This document shows positions 1-6,241 of a stretch of DNA of 25,165 nt, piece by piece. How positions within the stretch are numbered: position 1 is the stretch's first letter; each line of letters starts with the position of its first letter. Origin of the DNA: an uncultured Eubacteriales bacterium (GTDB taxonomy: Bacteria > Bacillota > Clostridia > Oscillospirales > Acutalibacteraceae); assembly GCA_900540235.1 (NCBI GenBank), contig UQEY01000029.1, forward strand, positions 1 to 25,165, written 5' to 3'. Both the position numbers and the translations under genes were made by a program. The notes below the pieces were generated by a model that did no database searches, was not told where the DNA came from, and saw only the letters and a list, made by a program, of their open reading frames with translations.

Positions 1-37
1 GACGAGGGAGCTGTCAACTTTGTTGACTGAGGGAGAG
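1..37. repeat. Partial palindromic intergenic repeat at the window edge
   Basis: A short inverted repeat (GTCAAC, TTTG loop, GTTGAC) is flanked by direct copies of GAGGGAG and continues off the left edge. It has the look of the small non-coding repeats scattered between genes in gut Clostridia. Only one copy is visible here, so family membership is inferred. Confidence 0.4.
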
Positions 38-77
38 AAAAAATACAATGTGGCGAAGCCGTCAACCTATTTCCATA

Positions 78-213
78 CAAAATTTGACGCACCACTGTAC
101 GACAAATTTTGAAAAGGAGGAGCAACGGAGCGAGTGAGGGATGAATTTCAAATTATAGATTAAAGAAATTCGTCACGAACGATACGGAGTTTGTGACGAC
201 GCAAACTATAATT
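78..213. repeat. Nested inverted repeats upstream of the oadB promoter
   Basis: No gene is visible in bases 1-216. The stretch holds three inverted repeats. CAAAATTTG (78-86) pairs with CAAATTTTG (103-111). CGTCACGAAC (171-180) pairs with GTTTGTGACG (189-198), with one G-U pair. An outer AATTATAG (151-158) pairs with CTATAATT (206-213) around the second stem. The last two form one cruciform-like element ending just before the -35 box. It could be a terminator remnant of an upstream gene, a small mobile repeat or a protein site; the sequence does not decide. Confidence 0.5.
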
Positions 214-216
214 TAA

Positions 217-245
217 TTGACTTTTACGGTTTTATATATTATAAT
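217..245 (+). promoter_or_regulatory. Sigma-A promoter of the riboswitch-oadB-oadG unit
   Basis: TTGACT (217-222), a 17-nt spacer and TATAAT (240-245) make a near-perfect vegetative promoter. The start is expected near 251-253, immediately before the first base-paired element of the riboswitch, which supports both calls. Confidence 0.85.
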
Positions 246-251
246 ACCTAT

Positions 252-360
252 TGAAAAAAGGGAGTAGTTAGCATTTGCAATGCAAATGTTGTGCAGGTCG
301 TCAAGACGGGAAACCCGGTCTGTGCAGTGCTGAACATTTTTCAGTTGTAACGAGACTTTT
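252..360 (+). promoter_or_regulatory. yybP-ykoY (Mn2+) riboswitch-like aptamer
   Basis: The leader has the layout of the yybP-ykoY manganese aptamer. It starts with an A-rich P1 strand followed by GGGAGTAG (260-267). A 9-bp hairpin follows (270-278 with 282-290). P3 is GUGCAG (291-296) with CUGUGC (320-325), enclosing the hallmark GUCGUCAA (297-304) and an inner CGGG-AAA-CCCG hairpin. Then come a UGAACAU segment with its own small hairpin and GUAACGAGACUUUU (347-360), whose end closes P1. The motifs were compared from memory with known members such as the Lactococcus lactis element. A covariance-model search was not run, and another metal or ion aptamer remains possible. Confidence 0.75.
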
Positions 361-402
361 ATCGATTTACGATAAAGGTGTCGTTATTTTTATTTTTATT
401 TT
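350..402 (+). terminator. Riboswitch expression-platform terminator
   Basis: ACGAGACUUUUAUCG (350-364) pairs with CGAUAAAGGUGUCGU (370-384) with one mismatch and one G-U, followed by a T-rich run (385-402). The left arm contains the 3' strand of the aptamer's P1, so the two structures are mutually exclusive. Ligand-stabilised P1 should prevent termination, an ON switch, as is usual for yybP-ykoY elements with this layout. Confidence 0.75.
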
Positions 403-414
403 AAGGAGAGAAAT

Positions 415-1569
415 ATGGAAACACTACTTTTAAAAGTATCTGTTTTGCAGGAATTTGCTAATTTGTTTGCCAATATCGGCGAAACAAAGTGGCAGATGGT
501 GCTTATGTGGGCAGTCGGCGGACTTCTCATTTATCTTGCAATCGGCAAACAGATGGAACCAACACTTCTTTTACCGATGGGTTTCGGTACAATTTTAGTT
601 AACTTGCCTTGGTCGGGTGCTATTACTCAACCCGGTTCGGAAGCAGGACCTATCAGTGTGCTTTATGATGCAGGTATAGCAAATGAGCTTTTCCCACTCT
701 TGCTGTTTATCGGTATCGGCGCTATGATTGACTTCGGTCCGTTGCTTAAAAATCCGTGGCTTATGCTCTTTGGTGCTGCCGCTCAGTTCGGTATTTTCTT
801 CACCTTCTTTGTAGCAAGCTTCTTCTTTGATGTAAATGACGCCGCATCTATCGCTATTATAGGTGCTGCCGACGGTCCTACATCTATTTTCGTTGCAAAC
901 GAACTCGGTTCAAAGTATATCGGCGCTATTATGGTTGCCGCATATTCTTATATGGCTCTTGTTCCTATCGTTCAGCCGCCTGTAATTAAGGCTGTTACAA
1001 CTAAGAAAGAGCGTTTAATCAGAATGAAATATCACCCGGGTGATGTTTCAAAAACAACAAAGATTCTTTTCCCTGTTGTTGTTACTGTTATTGCAGGTCT
1101 TGTAGCACCTAAGTCAGTTGCTCTTGTCGGTTTCCTTATGTTTGGTAACCTTATCAGAGAGTGCGGTGTGCTTAATAACCTTTCTGAAACAGCTCAAAAT
1201 TCATTTGCAAATATTCTTACTATTCTCCTCGGTATCACTGTTGCAGGTCAAATGCACTATGTGGAATTCGTTCAGCCGGCTACGCTTCTTATTCTCGGTC
1301 TCGGTCTTGTTGCATTCGTATTTGATACTATCGGAGGCGTTGTATTTGCTAAGTTCCTTAACCTTTTCCTGCCTAAGGATAAGAAGATTAACCCTATGAT
1401 TGGTGCTGCAGGTATCTCTGCTTTCCCTATGAGCGGTCGTGTTGTTAACCAAATGGGCTTAAAGGAAGATAACCAAAACTTCCTTCTTATGCAGTCAATC
1501 AGTGTAAATGTTTCAGGTCAGATTGCTTCTGTTATCGCAGGCGGTCTTATCTTGACACTCGTATCTTGA
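415..1569 (+). CDS. oadB: Na+-translocating decarboxylase beta subunit (OadB/GcdB/MmdB family)
   Basis: A 384-residue polytopic membrane protein, the usual length for the beta subunit that exports Na+ during decarboxylation of oxaloacetate, malonate, methylmalonyl-CoA or glutaconyl-CoA. Family motifs are GIGAMIDFGPLL (100-111) and GAADGPTSIFV (150-160, with Asp153 matching the essential Asp203 of Klebsiella OadB). A C-terminal block has Asn326, Gly330, Ser335 and Arg342 spaced exactly as Asn373, Gly377, Ser382 and Arg389 of Klebsiella OadB, so the Na+ site looks intact. AAGGAG lies 6 nt before the ATG. A gamma-like gene follows, but no alpha (carboxyltransferase) or biotin-carrier gene is present, so the substrate cannot be named. 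Expression appears to be controlled by the riboswitch in its leader. Confidence 0.9.
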   Translation: METLLLKVSVLQEFANLFANIGETKWQMVLMWAVGGLLIYLAIGKQMEPTLLLPMGFGTILVNLPWSGAITQPGSEAGPISVLYDAGIANELFPLLLFIGIGAMIDFGPLLKNPWLMLFGAAAQFGIFFTFFVASFFFDVNDAASIAIIGAADGPTSIFVANELGSKYIGAIMVAAYSYMALVPIVQPPVIKAVTTKKERLIRMKYHPGDVSKTTKILFPVVVTVIAGLVAPKSVALVGFLMFGNLIRECGVLNNLSETAQNSFANILTILLGITVAGQMHYVEFVQPATLLILGLGLVAFVFDTIGGVVFAKFLNLFLPKDKKINPMIGAAGISAFPMSGRVVNQMGLKEDNQNFLLMQSISVNVSGQIASVIAGGLILTLVS

Positions 1570-1585
1570 TGAGGAGGCTTGAACT

Positions 1586-1786
1586 ATGATGTACAATTTA
1601 TATGTAACTGTTATGACTTTCTTGATGAAGATGAGTATTCACGCAGACAGTTGGAAAACTTCACTTCCTGTTGTTCTTTTCGGTATGCTCGGTATCTTTA
1701 TCGTAATCGGTGTTGTTGTTCTTGTAACATATCTTCTCAATAAGCTTACAAGCAAAAAGAAGAAAAACGATAACGACGAAAAGTAA
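1586..1786 (+). CDS. Small OadG-like gamma subunit
   Basis: A 66-residue protein with a single transmembrane helix (about residues 27-51) and a short, highly charged Lys/Asp/Glu tail on the probable cytoplasmic side. This is the form of the gamma chains that hold decarboxylase complexes together at the membrane. The long Ala/Pro-rich linker and His-rich tail of classical OadG are missing, so it belongs to the short OadG-related class. It starts 16 nt after oadB, with AGGAGG 8 nt before the first of two tandem ATGs, so it is cotranscribed and probably works with the beta subunit. Function is assigned from position and topology more than from conserved residues. Confidence 0.7.
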   Translation: MMYNLYVTVMTFLMKMSIHADSWKTSLPVVLFGMLGIFIVIGVVVLVTYLLNKLTSKKKKNDNDEK

Positions 1787-1795
1787 AAAATTAAG

Positions 1796-1819
1796 GCTGT
1801 TGGCTTAAAAACCAACAGC
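1796..1819 (+). other. Hairpin downstream of the oadG-like gene
   Basis: GCTGTTGG and CCAACAGC form a perfect 8-bp stem just after the stop codon, but no T run follows. It may protect the 3' end; the true terminator is more likely the stem at 1930-1964. Confidence 0.45.
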
Positions 1820-1877
1820 TCAGACTGTCGATAAAGTGGCTAAACCGTGCCGAGTTTTAAAAATCAGTAGGACTATT

Positions 1878-1904
1878 CGTAGGGCAGGGGCTTGCTCCTG
1901 CCGA
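1878..1904. repeat. GTAGGG-type hairpin repeat, copy A
   Basis: CGTAGG precedes a stem with arms GGCAGG (1883-1888) and CCTGCC (1897-1902). It shares the YGTAGGG lead and hairpin layout with elements at 20254-20281, 21664-21692 and, inverted, 25115-25141, while the arm sequences differ but still pair. Confidence 0.5.
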
Positions 1905-1929
1905 AAGTATTTTAATAAATTGCAATTTG

Positions 1930-1975
1930 AAAAGCGGCTTGAACATCAAGTTCAAGCCGCTTTTGGCACTTTTTG
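1930..1975. terminator. Bidirectional rho-independent terminator after oadB-oadG
   Basis: A perfect 15-bp stem (1930-1944 with 1950-1964) with a 5-nt loop has A-rich and T-rich arms on both sides and TTTT plus a further T-rich run on the + strand. It should end the oadB-oadG transcript and may also stop read-through from mgtE. Confidence 0.85.
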
Positions 1976-1984
1976 TCTTTTGCT

Positions 1985-2012
1985 CGGGGGCAGTACCATC
2001 GTACAGCTCCCG
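1985..2012. repeat. Strong palindrome in the convergent spacer
   Basis: CGGGGGC (1985-1991) pairs with GCTCCCG (2006-2012), and inside it GTAC (1993-1996) pairs with GTAC (2001-2004). Outer TTTTGC/GCAAAA arms extend the symmetry. It has no T tail of its own. It may be a dispersed repeat or part of a structured 3' region; no function is evident. Confidence 0.5.
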
Positions 2013-2055
2013 CTCGCAAAATACAAAATTTATCTCACTTTCTCAACATTCTCCG

Positions 2056-2119
2056 GCGTGTAGAAATTTATTATTTGACTTTTTCTACACGCTGAAAGGT
2101 GCTGAGTTTCAGCACCTTT
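2056..2119 (-). terminator. Tandem hairpins downstream of mgtE
   Basis: Right after the mgtE stop, in its transcript direction, come an 11-bp stem (2109-2119 with 2095-2105, AAAGGTGCTGA type, 3-nt loop) and then a second 11-bp stem (2082-2092 with 2056-2066). The U tracts are short, so together they probably act as the operon's 3' end with help from the terminator at 1930-1964. Confidence 0.55.
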
Positions 2120-2134
2120 ACCTTTTTACATATT

Positions 2135-3523
2135 TTATATATGAAGTATTGCGGTTGAAAGACCGAAATAAATGAGAAGCGAGAGAGCGTCAACGATTGT
2201 GGTAATAAACGGTGACGACATAACCGCAGGGTCAAATTTGAGTTTCTTTGCAAAGATAGGGAGTGTACAGCCGACCATTTTTGCAAAAATAATTTCAATA
2301 AATAATGTTAAGCTGATAACAAGGTCGACTTTAAAAGTAATGCCGCTTGTACCGAGCAAAAGCTTATCAATAAGCAATATTTTAAAGAAATTAACGACTG
2401 CAAGCGTTACACCGCAAACAAAACCTACTCGTATTTCTTTCCAAATTACTTTGAAAATATCGTTTAAATCAATTTCGTTAAGCGAAAGCGCACGGATAAT
2501 TGTTGCACTTGCCTGACCGCCGGAGTTGCCTCCCGTGTCCATAAGCATCGGGATAAATGCGGTAAGCACAATCAAAGCGGAAAGTTTATCCTCAAATGCC
2601 GTGATAATCATACCGGTAAATGTTGCGCTTATCATCAAAAGAAGAAGCCACGGAATACGAGATTTAAAAGTTTCAAAAATTCCGATTTTTAAATAAGGCT
2701 TCTCCGTCGTACGCACCATAGCGTTCATCTTGTGGATATCTTCCGTGTTTTCTTCCTGCAAAACATCGATAGCGTCATCGACGGTAATGATACCTACAAG
2801 CCTTTCTTCCATATCAACAACAGGGAGTGCAAGGAAGTTGTACTTGTCAAAAAGATTGGCGGCAGTTTCCTTGTCATCGTGAGTGTTGACAAAGATAATG
2901 TTTGTTTCCATAAAATCTTCAATCTTGTCGTCGTAATTGTGAAGCAAAAGTTCTTTAACGGTAGTTACGCCGATAAGATGCCTTGATGCGTCGGTAACAT
3001 AACAGGTGTAAATTGTTTCCTTGTCAACGCCGGTGCGTCTTATTCTTTTAAATGCGTCTTCAACAGTGCTGTCACGCTTTAGGTCAACAAATTCGGGCGT
3101 CATAATCGAGCCTGCGCTGTCCTCGGGGTATTTAAGCAAATTGTTGATAGATTTTCTTGTTTGAGAATCGGTATTTTTCAGAATTCTTTTTACTACCGTT
3201 GCCGGCATTTCCTCAATGATGTCAACCGTATCGTCAAGGTAAAGCTCGTCAACAACTTCTTTAAGCTCACTGTCAGAAAAAGCGGTAATAAGCGCTTCCT
3301 GAGTGTCACCGTCAAGTTCAACAAATGCTTCGGCTGCTTCTTCCTTCGGTAAAAGTCTAAAGAGCAAAAGCCTTTGCTCACTCGGTAATTCTTCAAAAAT
3401 TGCCGCAATGTCGGTAGGGTTGATTTCAATAAGAATGTCTTTAATTTTACGATAATCTTTTTTGTAGCAAAGAGTTGAAATTTGCTCGGCAAGTTCTTCT
3501 GTTGTTAATTCTTCAAGCTCCAT
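2135..3523 (-). CDS. mgtE: MgtE-type Mg2+ transporter/channel
   Basis: 462 residues with the full MgtE order. An N-terminal helical MgtE_N domain lies at about 30-132, two CBS domains at about 136-258, and a five-helix transport domain at about 285-462. The transport signature PMLMDTGGNSGGQ (325-337) is intact, and Asp445 in TTIVDALSLL sits where the pore Asp of Thermus MgtE lies. In this family the cytosolic domains close the pore when Mg2+ is plentiful. It is the last gene of a four-gene minus-strand operon, 20 nt after the cadherin-like-domain gene. There is no room for an M-box riboswitch directly upstream, so transcription follows the rpe promoter. The ribosome binding site (GAGAT) is weak. 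Confidence 0.95.
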   Translation of the reverse strand: MELEELTTEELAEQISTLCYKKDYRKIKDILIEINPTDIAAIFEELPSEQRLLLFRLLPKEEAAEAFVELDGDTQEALITAFSDSELKEVVDELYLDDTVDIIEEMPATVVKRILKNTDSQTRKSINNLLKYPEDSAGSIMTPEFVDLKRDSTVEDAFKRIRRTGVDKETIYTCYVTDASRHLIGVTTVKELLLHNYDDKIEDFMETNIIFVNTHDDKETAANLFDKYNFLALPVVDMEERLVGIITVDDAIDVLQEENTEDIHKMNAMVRTTEKPYLKIGIFETFKSRIPWLLLLMISATFTGMIITAFEDKLSALIVLTAFIPMLMDTGGNSGGQASATIIRALSLNEIDLNDIFKVIWKEIRVGFVCGVTLAVVNFFKILLIDKLLLGTSGITFKVDLVISLTLFIEIIFAKMVGCTLPIFAKKLKFDPAVMSSPFITTIVDALSLLIYFGLSTAILHI

Positions 3524-3543
3524 AGTTTCATCTCGCTTTTTAT

Positions 3544-4113
3544 TTATTGCTTTTTGTAAAACGGCTTTTCTCCGCTGTCATAAGGCTTAATAAGTTTTTT
3601 ATGCGTAATTAAATACAAAACAGCTAAAATTATTATTCCTAAAATTACAAATGATACGGTAAATATAACATCTTTGTTTTGGTAAAACTTTGTTTCTTTA
3701 ACATAGACGGCATAACCGTTTTGCTCAATTTCATTTTGAATTTCAGTGAGCGTTTTGTCTATTCGCTTAATTTTAAGTTTATATTCCTTTTTATCTCCGT
3801 TTTGAGCGGTGCAAATGACTGCTATAGTCGGCTCTTGCTCCTTTGCAAGGGTCATATCGATTTTACTGCTTGTTGCACTTTTGCTCGACGGGGTGGGGGT
3901 GATAACAACTTGTGTCAAATCGCTCGGAATATAAAGCGTGTATTTTGTATTGTCACTCGTAAACTCGGGGTCAAGCTTGCCGCAGTTTACACTTATTGCT
4001 GAAAGTGAACAGTCACTATCGTCATTATTTTCGTCTGCAAATGCGACGGTGAATGTAAACAAAATGCCGAAAATAAGCGTAAGCGTTAAGAGGGTGCAAA
4101 GTGCTTTTTTCAT
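3544..4113 (-). CDS. Secreted, membrane-tethered protein with a cadherin-like beta-sandwich domain
   Basis: 189 residues from the ATG at 4113, chosen over an in-frame start at 4152 because AGGTG lies 7 nt before it and because it begins with a clean signal peptide (MKKALC, then a hydrophobic run ending AFA). Residues about 35-115 look like the cadherin-like beta-sandwich (Cadherin-like PF12733 type) seen in Firmicute surface proteins, with the typical LSAISVNCG start and TKYTLYIP core. A linker and one C-terminal transmembrane helix (about 148-170) follow, with a short basic tail. The protein should therefore sit on the outer face of the membrane. It starts 16 nt after the DUF4015-like gene, which suggests the two act together. 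Its molecular role is unknown. Confidence 0.75.
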   Translation of the reverse strand: MKKALCTLLTLTLIFGILFTFTVAFADENNDDSDCSLSAISVNCGKLDPEFTSDNTKYTLYIPSDLTQVVITPTPSSKSATSSKIDMTLAKEQEPTIAVICTAQNGDKKEYKLKIKRIDKTLTEIQNEIEQNGYAVYVKETKFYQNKDVIFTVSFVILGIIILAVLYLITHKKLIKPYDSGEKPFYKKQ

Positions 4114-4129
4114 TTTATCACCTTGTATA

Positions 4130-5410
4130 TTAGTTTTCGCCGACAATAACATAGTTTGTGATTTTCTTATTGTCGAGTATTTTTTTGAGCTTTTGAGTAT
4201 TGTTGGTTTTAATGTAATACATTTTGTTTGCTCTTGATTTTGTACTTATCCTGTCGTCAACCTTGCCTTCGAGCGAATCGCTTGAAACGGTAGTTTCTTC
4301 AGTTTGCTCCTGCGTGCTGTAAACAGCGTAGCCGTCATTGCCGTAAATAATGTCGCCGTCCTCGTCTGTAAGAGGTACTCGTTTGTTCGTTTTTTCAGTA
4401 GTTTCTTCCTCGCTTACATCACCGTAGCCGTTTGTGAATTCTTCACTGTTTAAAGTTGTGCTTGTGCTCAATGAGTTTCCGTTTTCGTCAGTCAAAGCTT
4501 CACTTTCTTTAACATCAGGGTCGGTAATATCTTCGTCTATAGCTTCAATAAGCTTAATGTCAGTTCCGAATTCGGAATATAATTTCTTCGCAAGCTCGGT
4601 AAAACCGTCGGAATATGTTCCACTTACTTCTGCGGGAACAGTGGTGTTGTCAAGCAGAAAAACGGTAATGCCCATAGCCTTTGTTTCTTCAATAATACTT
4701 TTGATATAGTTGTATGCCGTGTCATCATTTGGGTTAAGATAAGCGTAACCCTCGTTGTCACGGTAAATGCTCTTTCCGTCTTTTATTGCACTGTCAATGT
4801 CGGAACGGGTAATGATATTGTCCTTGTAGCAGGAAATTCTGCCCACAGGAATAATGTCCGCATTGGTAAGCTTCTTTATTGATTTTTCAAGTTCGCTTGC
4901 AGGCGAAGTAACTGCGCCGTATGCCATAATTGTGGCAAGCTTGCTTTCATATCCGATTGTACCGTCGTCACGCTTTAAGTCAAATGTGACGGCATTGTAT
5001 GCTTCATCTTCCGCACTTTTAATAACGGAATCAAGCATAACGGAAGCGTCAAGTGAAAGCGACGGTACCGCAAGACTTTTAAGCATAAGGTTAACTTCAC
5101 TGAAACTTGCACTTGAATCGGTGTTTGCAACGGTTTGGGGCATAGCGTTACGCTCAATGTAAAGGTCCATTGCGCTGTAGCCTACACTTAAAAAAATGAA
5201 ACAGAAAATTACAATAAAAACATTCTTGAAAACTTTAAGCGTTTTGTCCTTGCTAATCTTCTTCTTTTGCTTCGGTCTTTTCCCGTCAAACTTGTCCGAA
5301 CCGGTACCCGCTTCAATATATTTGTCCGCAAACGATATTTTTCGACCTACTTCTTTTTCGGTCCATTTTGTGTTTCGCTTTTTGTTGTTGTAAAAACTTT
5401 TTTTCTTCAT
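4130..5410 (-). CDS. Membrane-anchored DUF4015-like putative glycoside hydrolase
   Basis: 426 residues: a Lys/Arg-rich cytoplasmic head (1-58), one transmembrane helix (about 59-82) and an extracellular part. Residues about 137-265 resemble the barrel of DUF4015 putative glycoside hydrolases: AVTFDLKRDDGTIGY, then IIPVGRISCYKD, then YLNPNDDTAYNYI. The strand that normally reads FDYVRFP is FLLDNTTVP, so one Asp is kept and the rest has diverged. The canonical C-terminal part of the barrel is replaced by an acidic Ser/Thr/Glu-rich stretch (about 300-385) and a short terminal domain. Activity is therefore doubtful, and it may be a binding or scaffold protein. The ribosome binding site is poor. 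It lies between rpe and the cadherin-like gene in one operon. Confidence 0.65.
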   Translation of the reverse strand: MKKKSFYNNKKRNTKWTEKEVGRKISFADKYIEAGTGSDKFDGKRPKQKKKISKDKTLKVFKNVFIVIFCFIFLSVGYSAMDLYIERNAMPQTVANTDSSASFSEVNLMLKSLAVPSLSLDASVMLDSVIKSAEDEAYNAVTFDLKRDDGTIGYESKLATIMAYGAVTSPASELEKSIKKLTNADIIPVGRISCYKDNIITRSDIDSAIKDGKSIYRDNEGYAYLNPNDDTAYNYIKSIIEETKAMGITVFLLDNTTVPAEVSGTYSDGFTELAKKLYSEFGTDIKLIEAIDEDITDPDVKESEALTDENGNSLSTSTTLNSEEFTNGYGDVSEEETTEKTNKRVPLTDEDGDIIYGNDGYAVYSTQEQTEETTVSSDSLEGKVDDRISTKSRANKMYYIKTNNTQKLKKILDNKKITNYVIVGEN

Positions 5411-5432
5411 AAATCAGTTGCCTGCCAACATT

Positions 5433-6080
5433 TTATGCTAATGCATTTTGCTTGAGAGTTTTTATAGCTTCTTTAGGGTCTTTACTGTTAAATACCGCTG
5501 AACCTGCAACCATAACATTTGCACCGGCTTTGCCTGCGATTTTAACCGTATTTGCATTAATTCCGCCGTCAACCTGAATGTCGAGGTTCGGGCACTTTGC
5601 TCTGAGCTTTTCAATTTTAGGCATAGTGCTTTCCATAAAACTCTGACCGCCGAAACCCGGTTCAACAGTCATAACAAGCACCATTGAAAGCCTGTCAAGG
5701 TATGGGTAAACCGCTTCAATGTCAGTCCCCGGCTTAACTGCAAGTGCGGCTTTGCAACCGCTTGCAATAATTTTGTCAATCGTCTTGCTTATATCACTGT
5801 CACACTCGGTATGAAAAGTGATAATGTCAGCCCCTGCTTTAACAAAATCGTCAATATAAAAATATGGGTCGCTAATCATAAGATGCACATCAAAAGGAAT
5901 GTTGCAAACTTTTTTCATAGCCGCAATTACGGGCGCACCTATGGAAATATTAGGCACAAAATGACCGTCCATAACATCAAGATGAATTAAATCGGCACCG
6001 CCGTCCTCACATTTTTTAAGCTCTCTTTCAAGGTTTGCATAGTCGCTTGCAAGCATTGAAGGTGAAATTTTTATATCCAT
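5433..6080 (-). CDS. rpe: Ribulose-phosphate 3-epimerase
   Basis: 215 residues, a complete TIM-barrel epimerase interconverting ribulose-5-phosphate and xylulose-5-phosphate in the pentose phosphate pathway. Active-site and metal residues are in place: Ser7, His33 and Asp35 in LIHLDVMDGHFVPN, His66 in DVHLM, the phosphate-gripping MTVEPGFGGQ (137-146), and Asp171 in VDGGIN. AGAGGT precedes the ATG. It is the first gene of the operon leading to mgtE, with a good promoter upstream. The gene is often next to rsgA/prkC in Firmicutes, and the two envelope genes downstream here are a different setting. Confidence 0.97.
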   Translation of the reverse strand: MDIKISPSMLASDYANLERELKKCEDGGADLIHLDVMDGHFVPNISIGAPVIAAMKKVCNIPFDVHLMISDPYFYIDDFVKAGADIITFHTECDSDISKTIDKIIASGCKAALAVKPGTDIEAVYPYLDRLSMVLVMTVEPGFGGQSFMESTMPKIEKLRAKCPNLDIQVDGGINANTVKIAGKAGANVMVAGSAVFNSKDPKEAIKTLKQNALA

Positions 6081-6112
6081 ATCTTTATACCTCTGATTTT
6101 AATTTACAATAT

Positions 6113-6141
6113 ATTATACTTTAATTTTTCTGTAAAATCAA
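6113..6141 (-). promoter_or_regulatory. Promoter of the rpe-mgtE operon
   Basis: On the minus strand, TTGATT (6141-6136), a 17-nt spacer and TATAAT (6118-6113) lie about 33 nt before the rpe ATG. Confidence 0.75.
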
Positions 6142-6158
6142 CTTAAAATAAATAATAC

Positions 6159-6187
6159 TTGTATTTGAAGTTTTAATGTAGTATTAT
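6159..6187 (+). promoter_or_regulatory. Promoter of the ABC-F gene
   Basis: TTGTAT (6159-6164), a 17-nt spacer and TATTAT (6182-6187) face away from the rpe promoter in the 161-nt divergent spacer. The expected start leaves a leader of roughly 50 nt with GGAGG before the ATG. Confidence 0.6.
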
Positions 6188-6241
6188 ATATCAGTAAAAT
6201 TATAACTTGTTAAAAATAGGCAGATTTTTGGAGGAAAACGA

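Noticed and set aside
252..402. NiCo or Na+ riboswitch instead of the Mn type
   Set aside because: The GGGAGTAG, GUCGUCAA and GUAACGAGAC blocks fit yybP-ykoY better from memory; I could not run models, so this stays as an alternative rather than excluded.
1985..2012. 5S rRNA-like core (CGATGGTACTGC on the minus strand)
   Set aside because: Only about a dozen bases match, the expected flanking helices of 5S rRNA are missing, and the local palindrome explains the sequence.
1836..2175. Open frames across the oadG-mgtE spacer
   Set aside because: They read through a 15-bp terminator stem and other palindromes and have no start signals.
3524..3543. M-box Mg2+ riboswitch before mgtE
   Set aside because: Only 20 nt separate mgtE from the upstream gene, too little for the aptamer.
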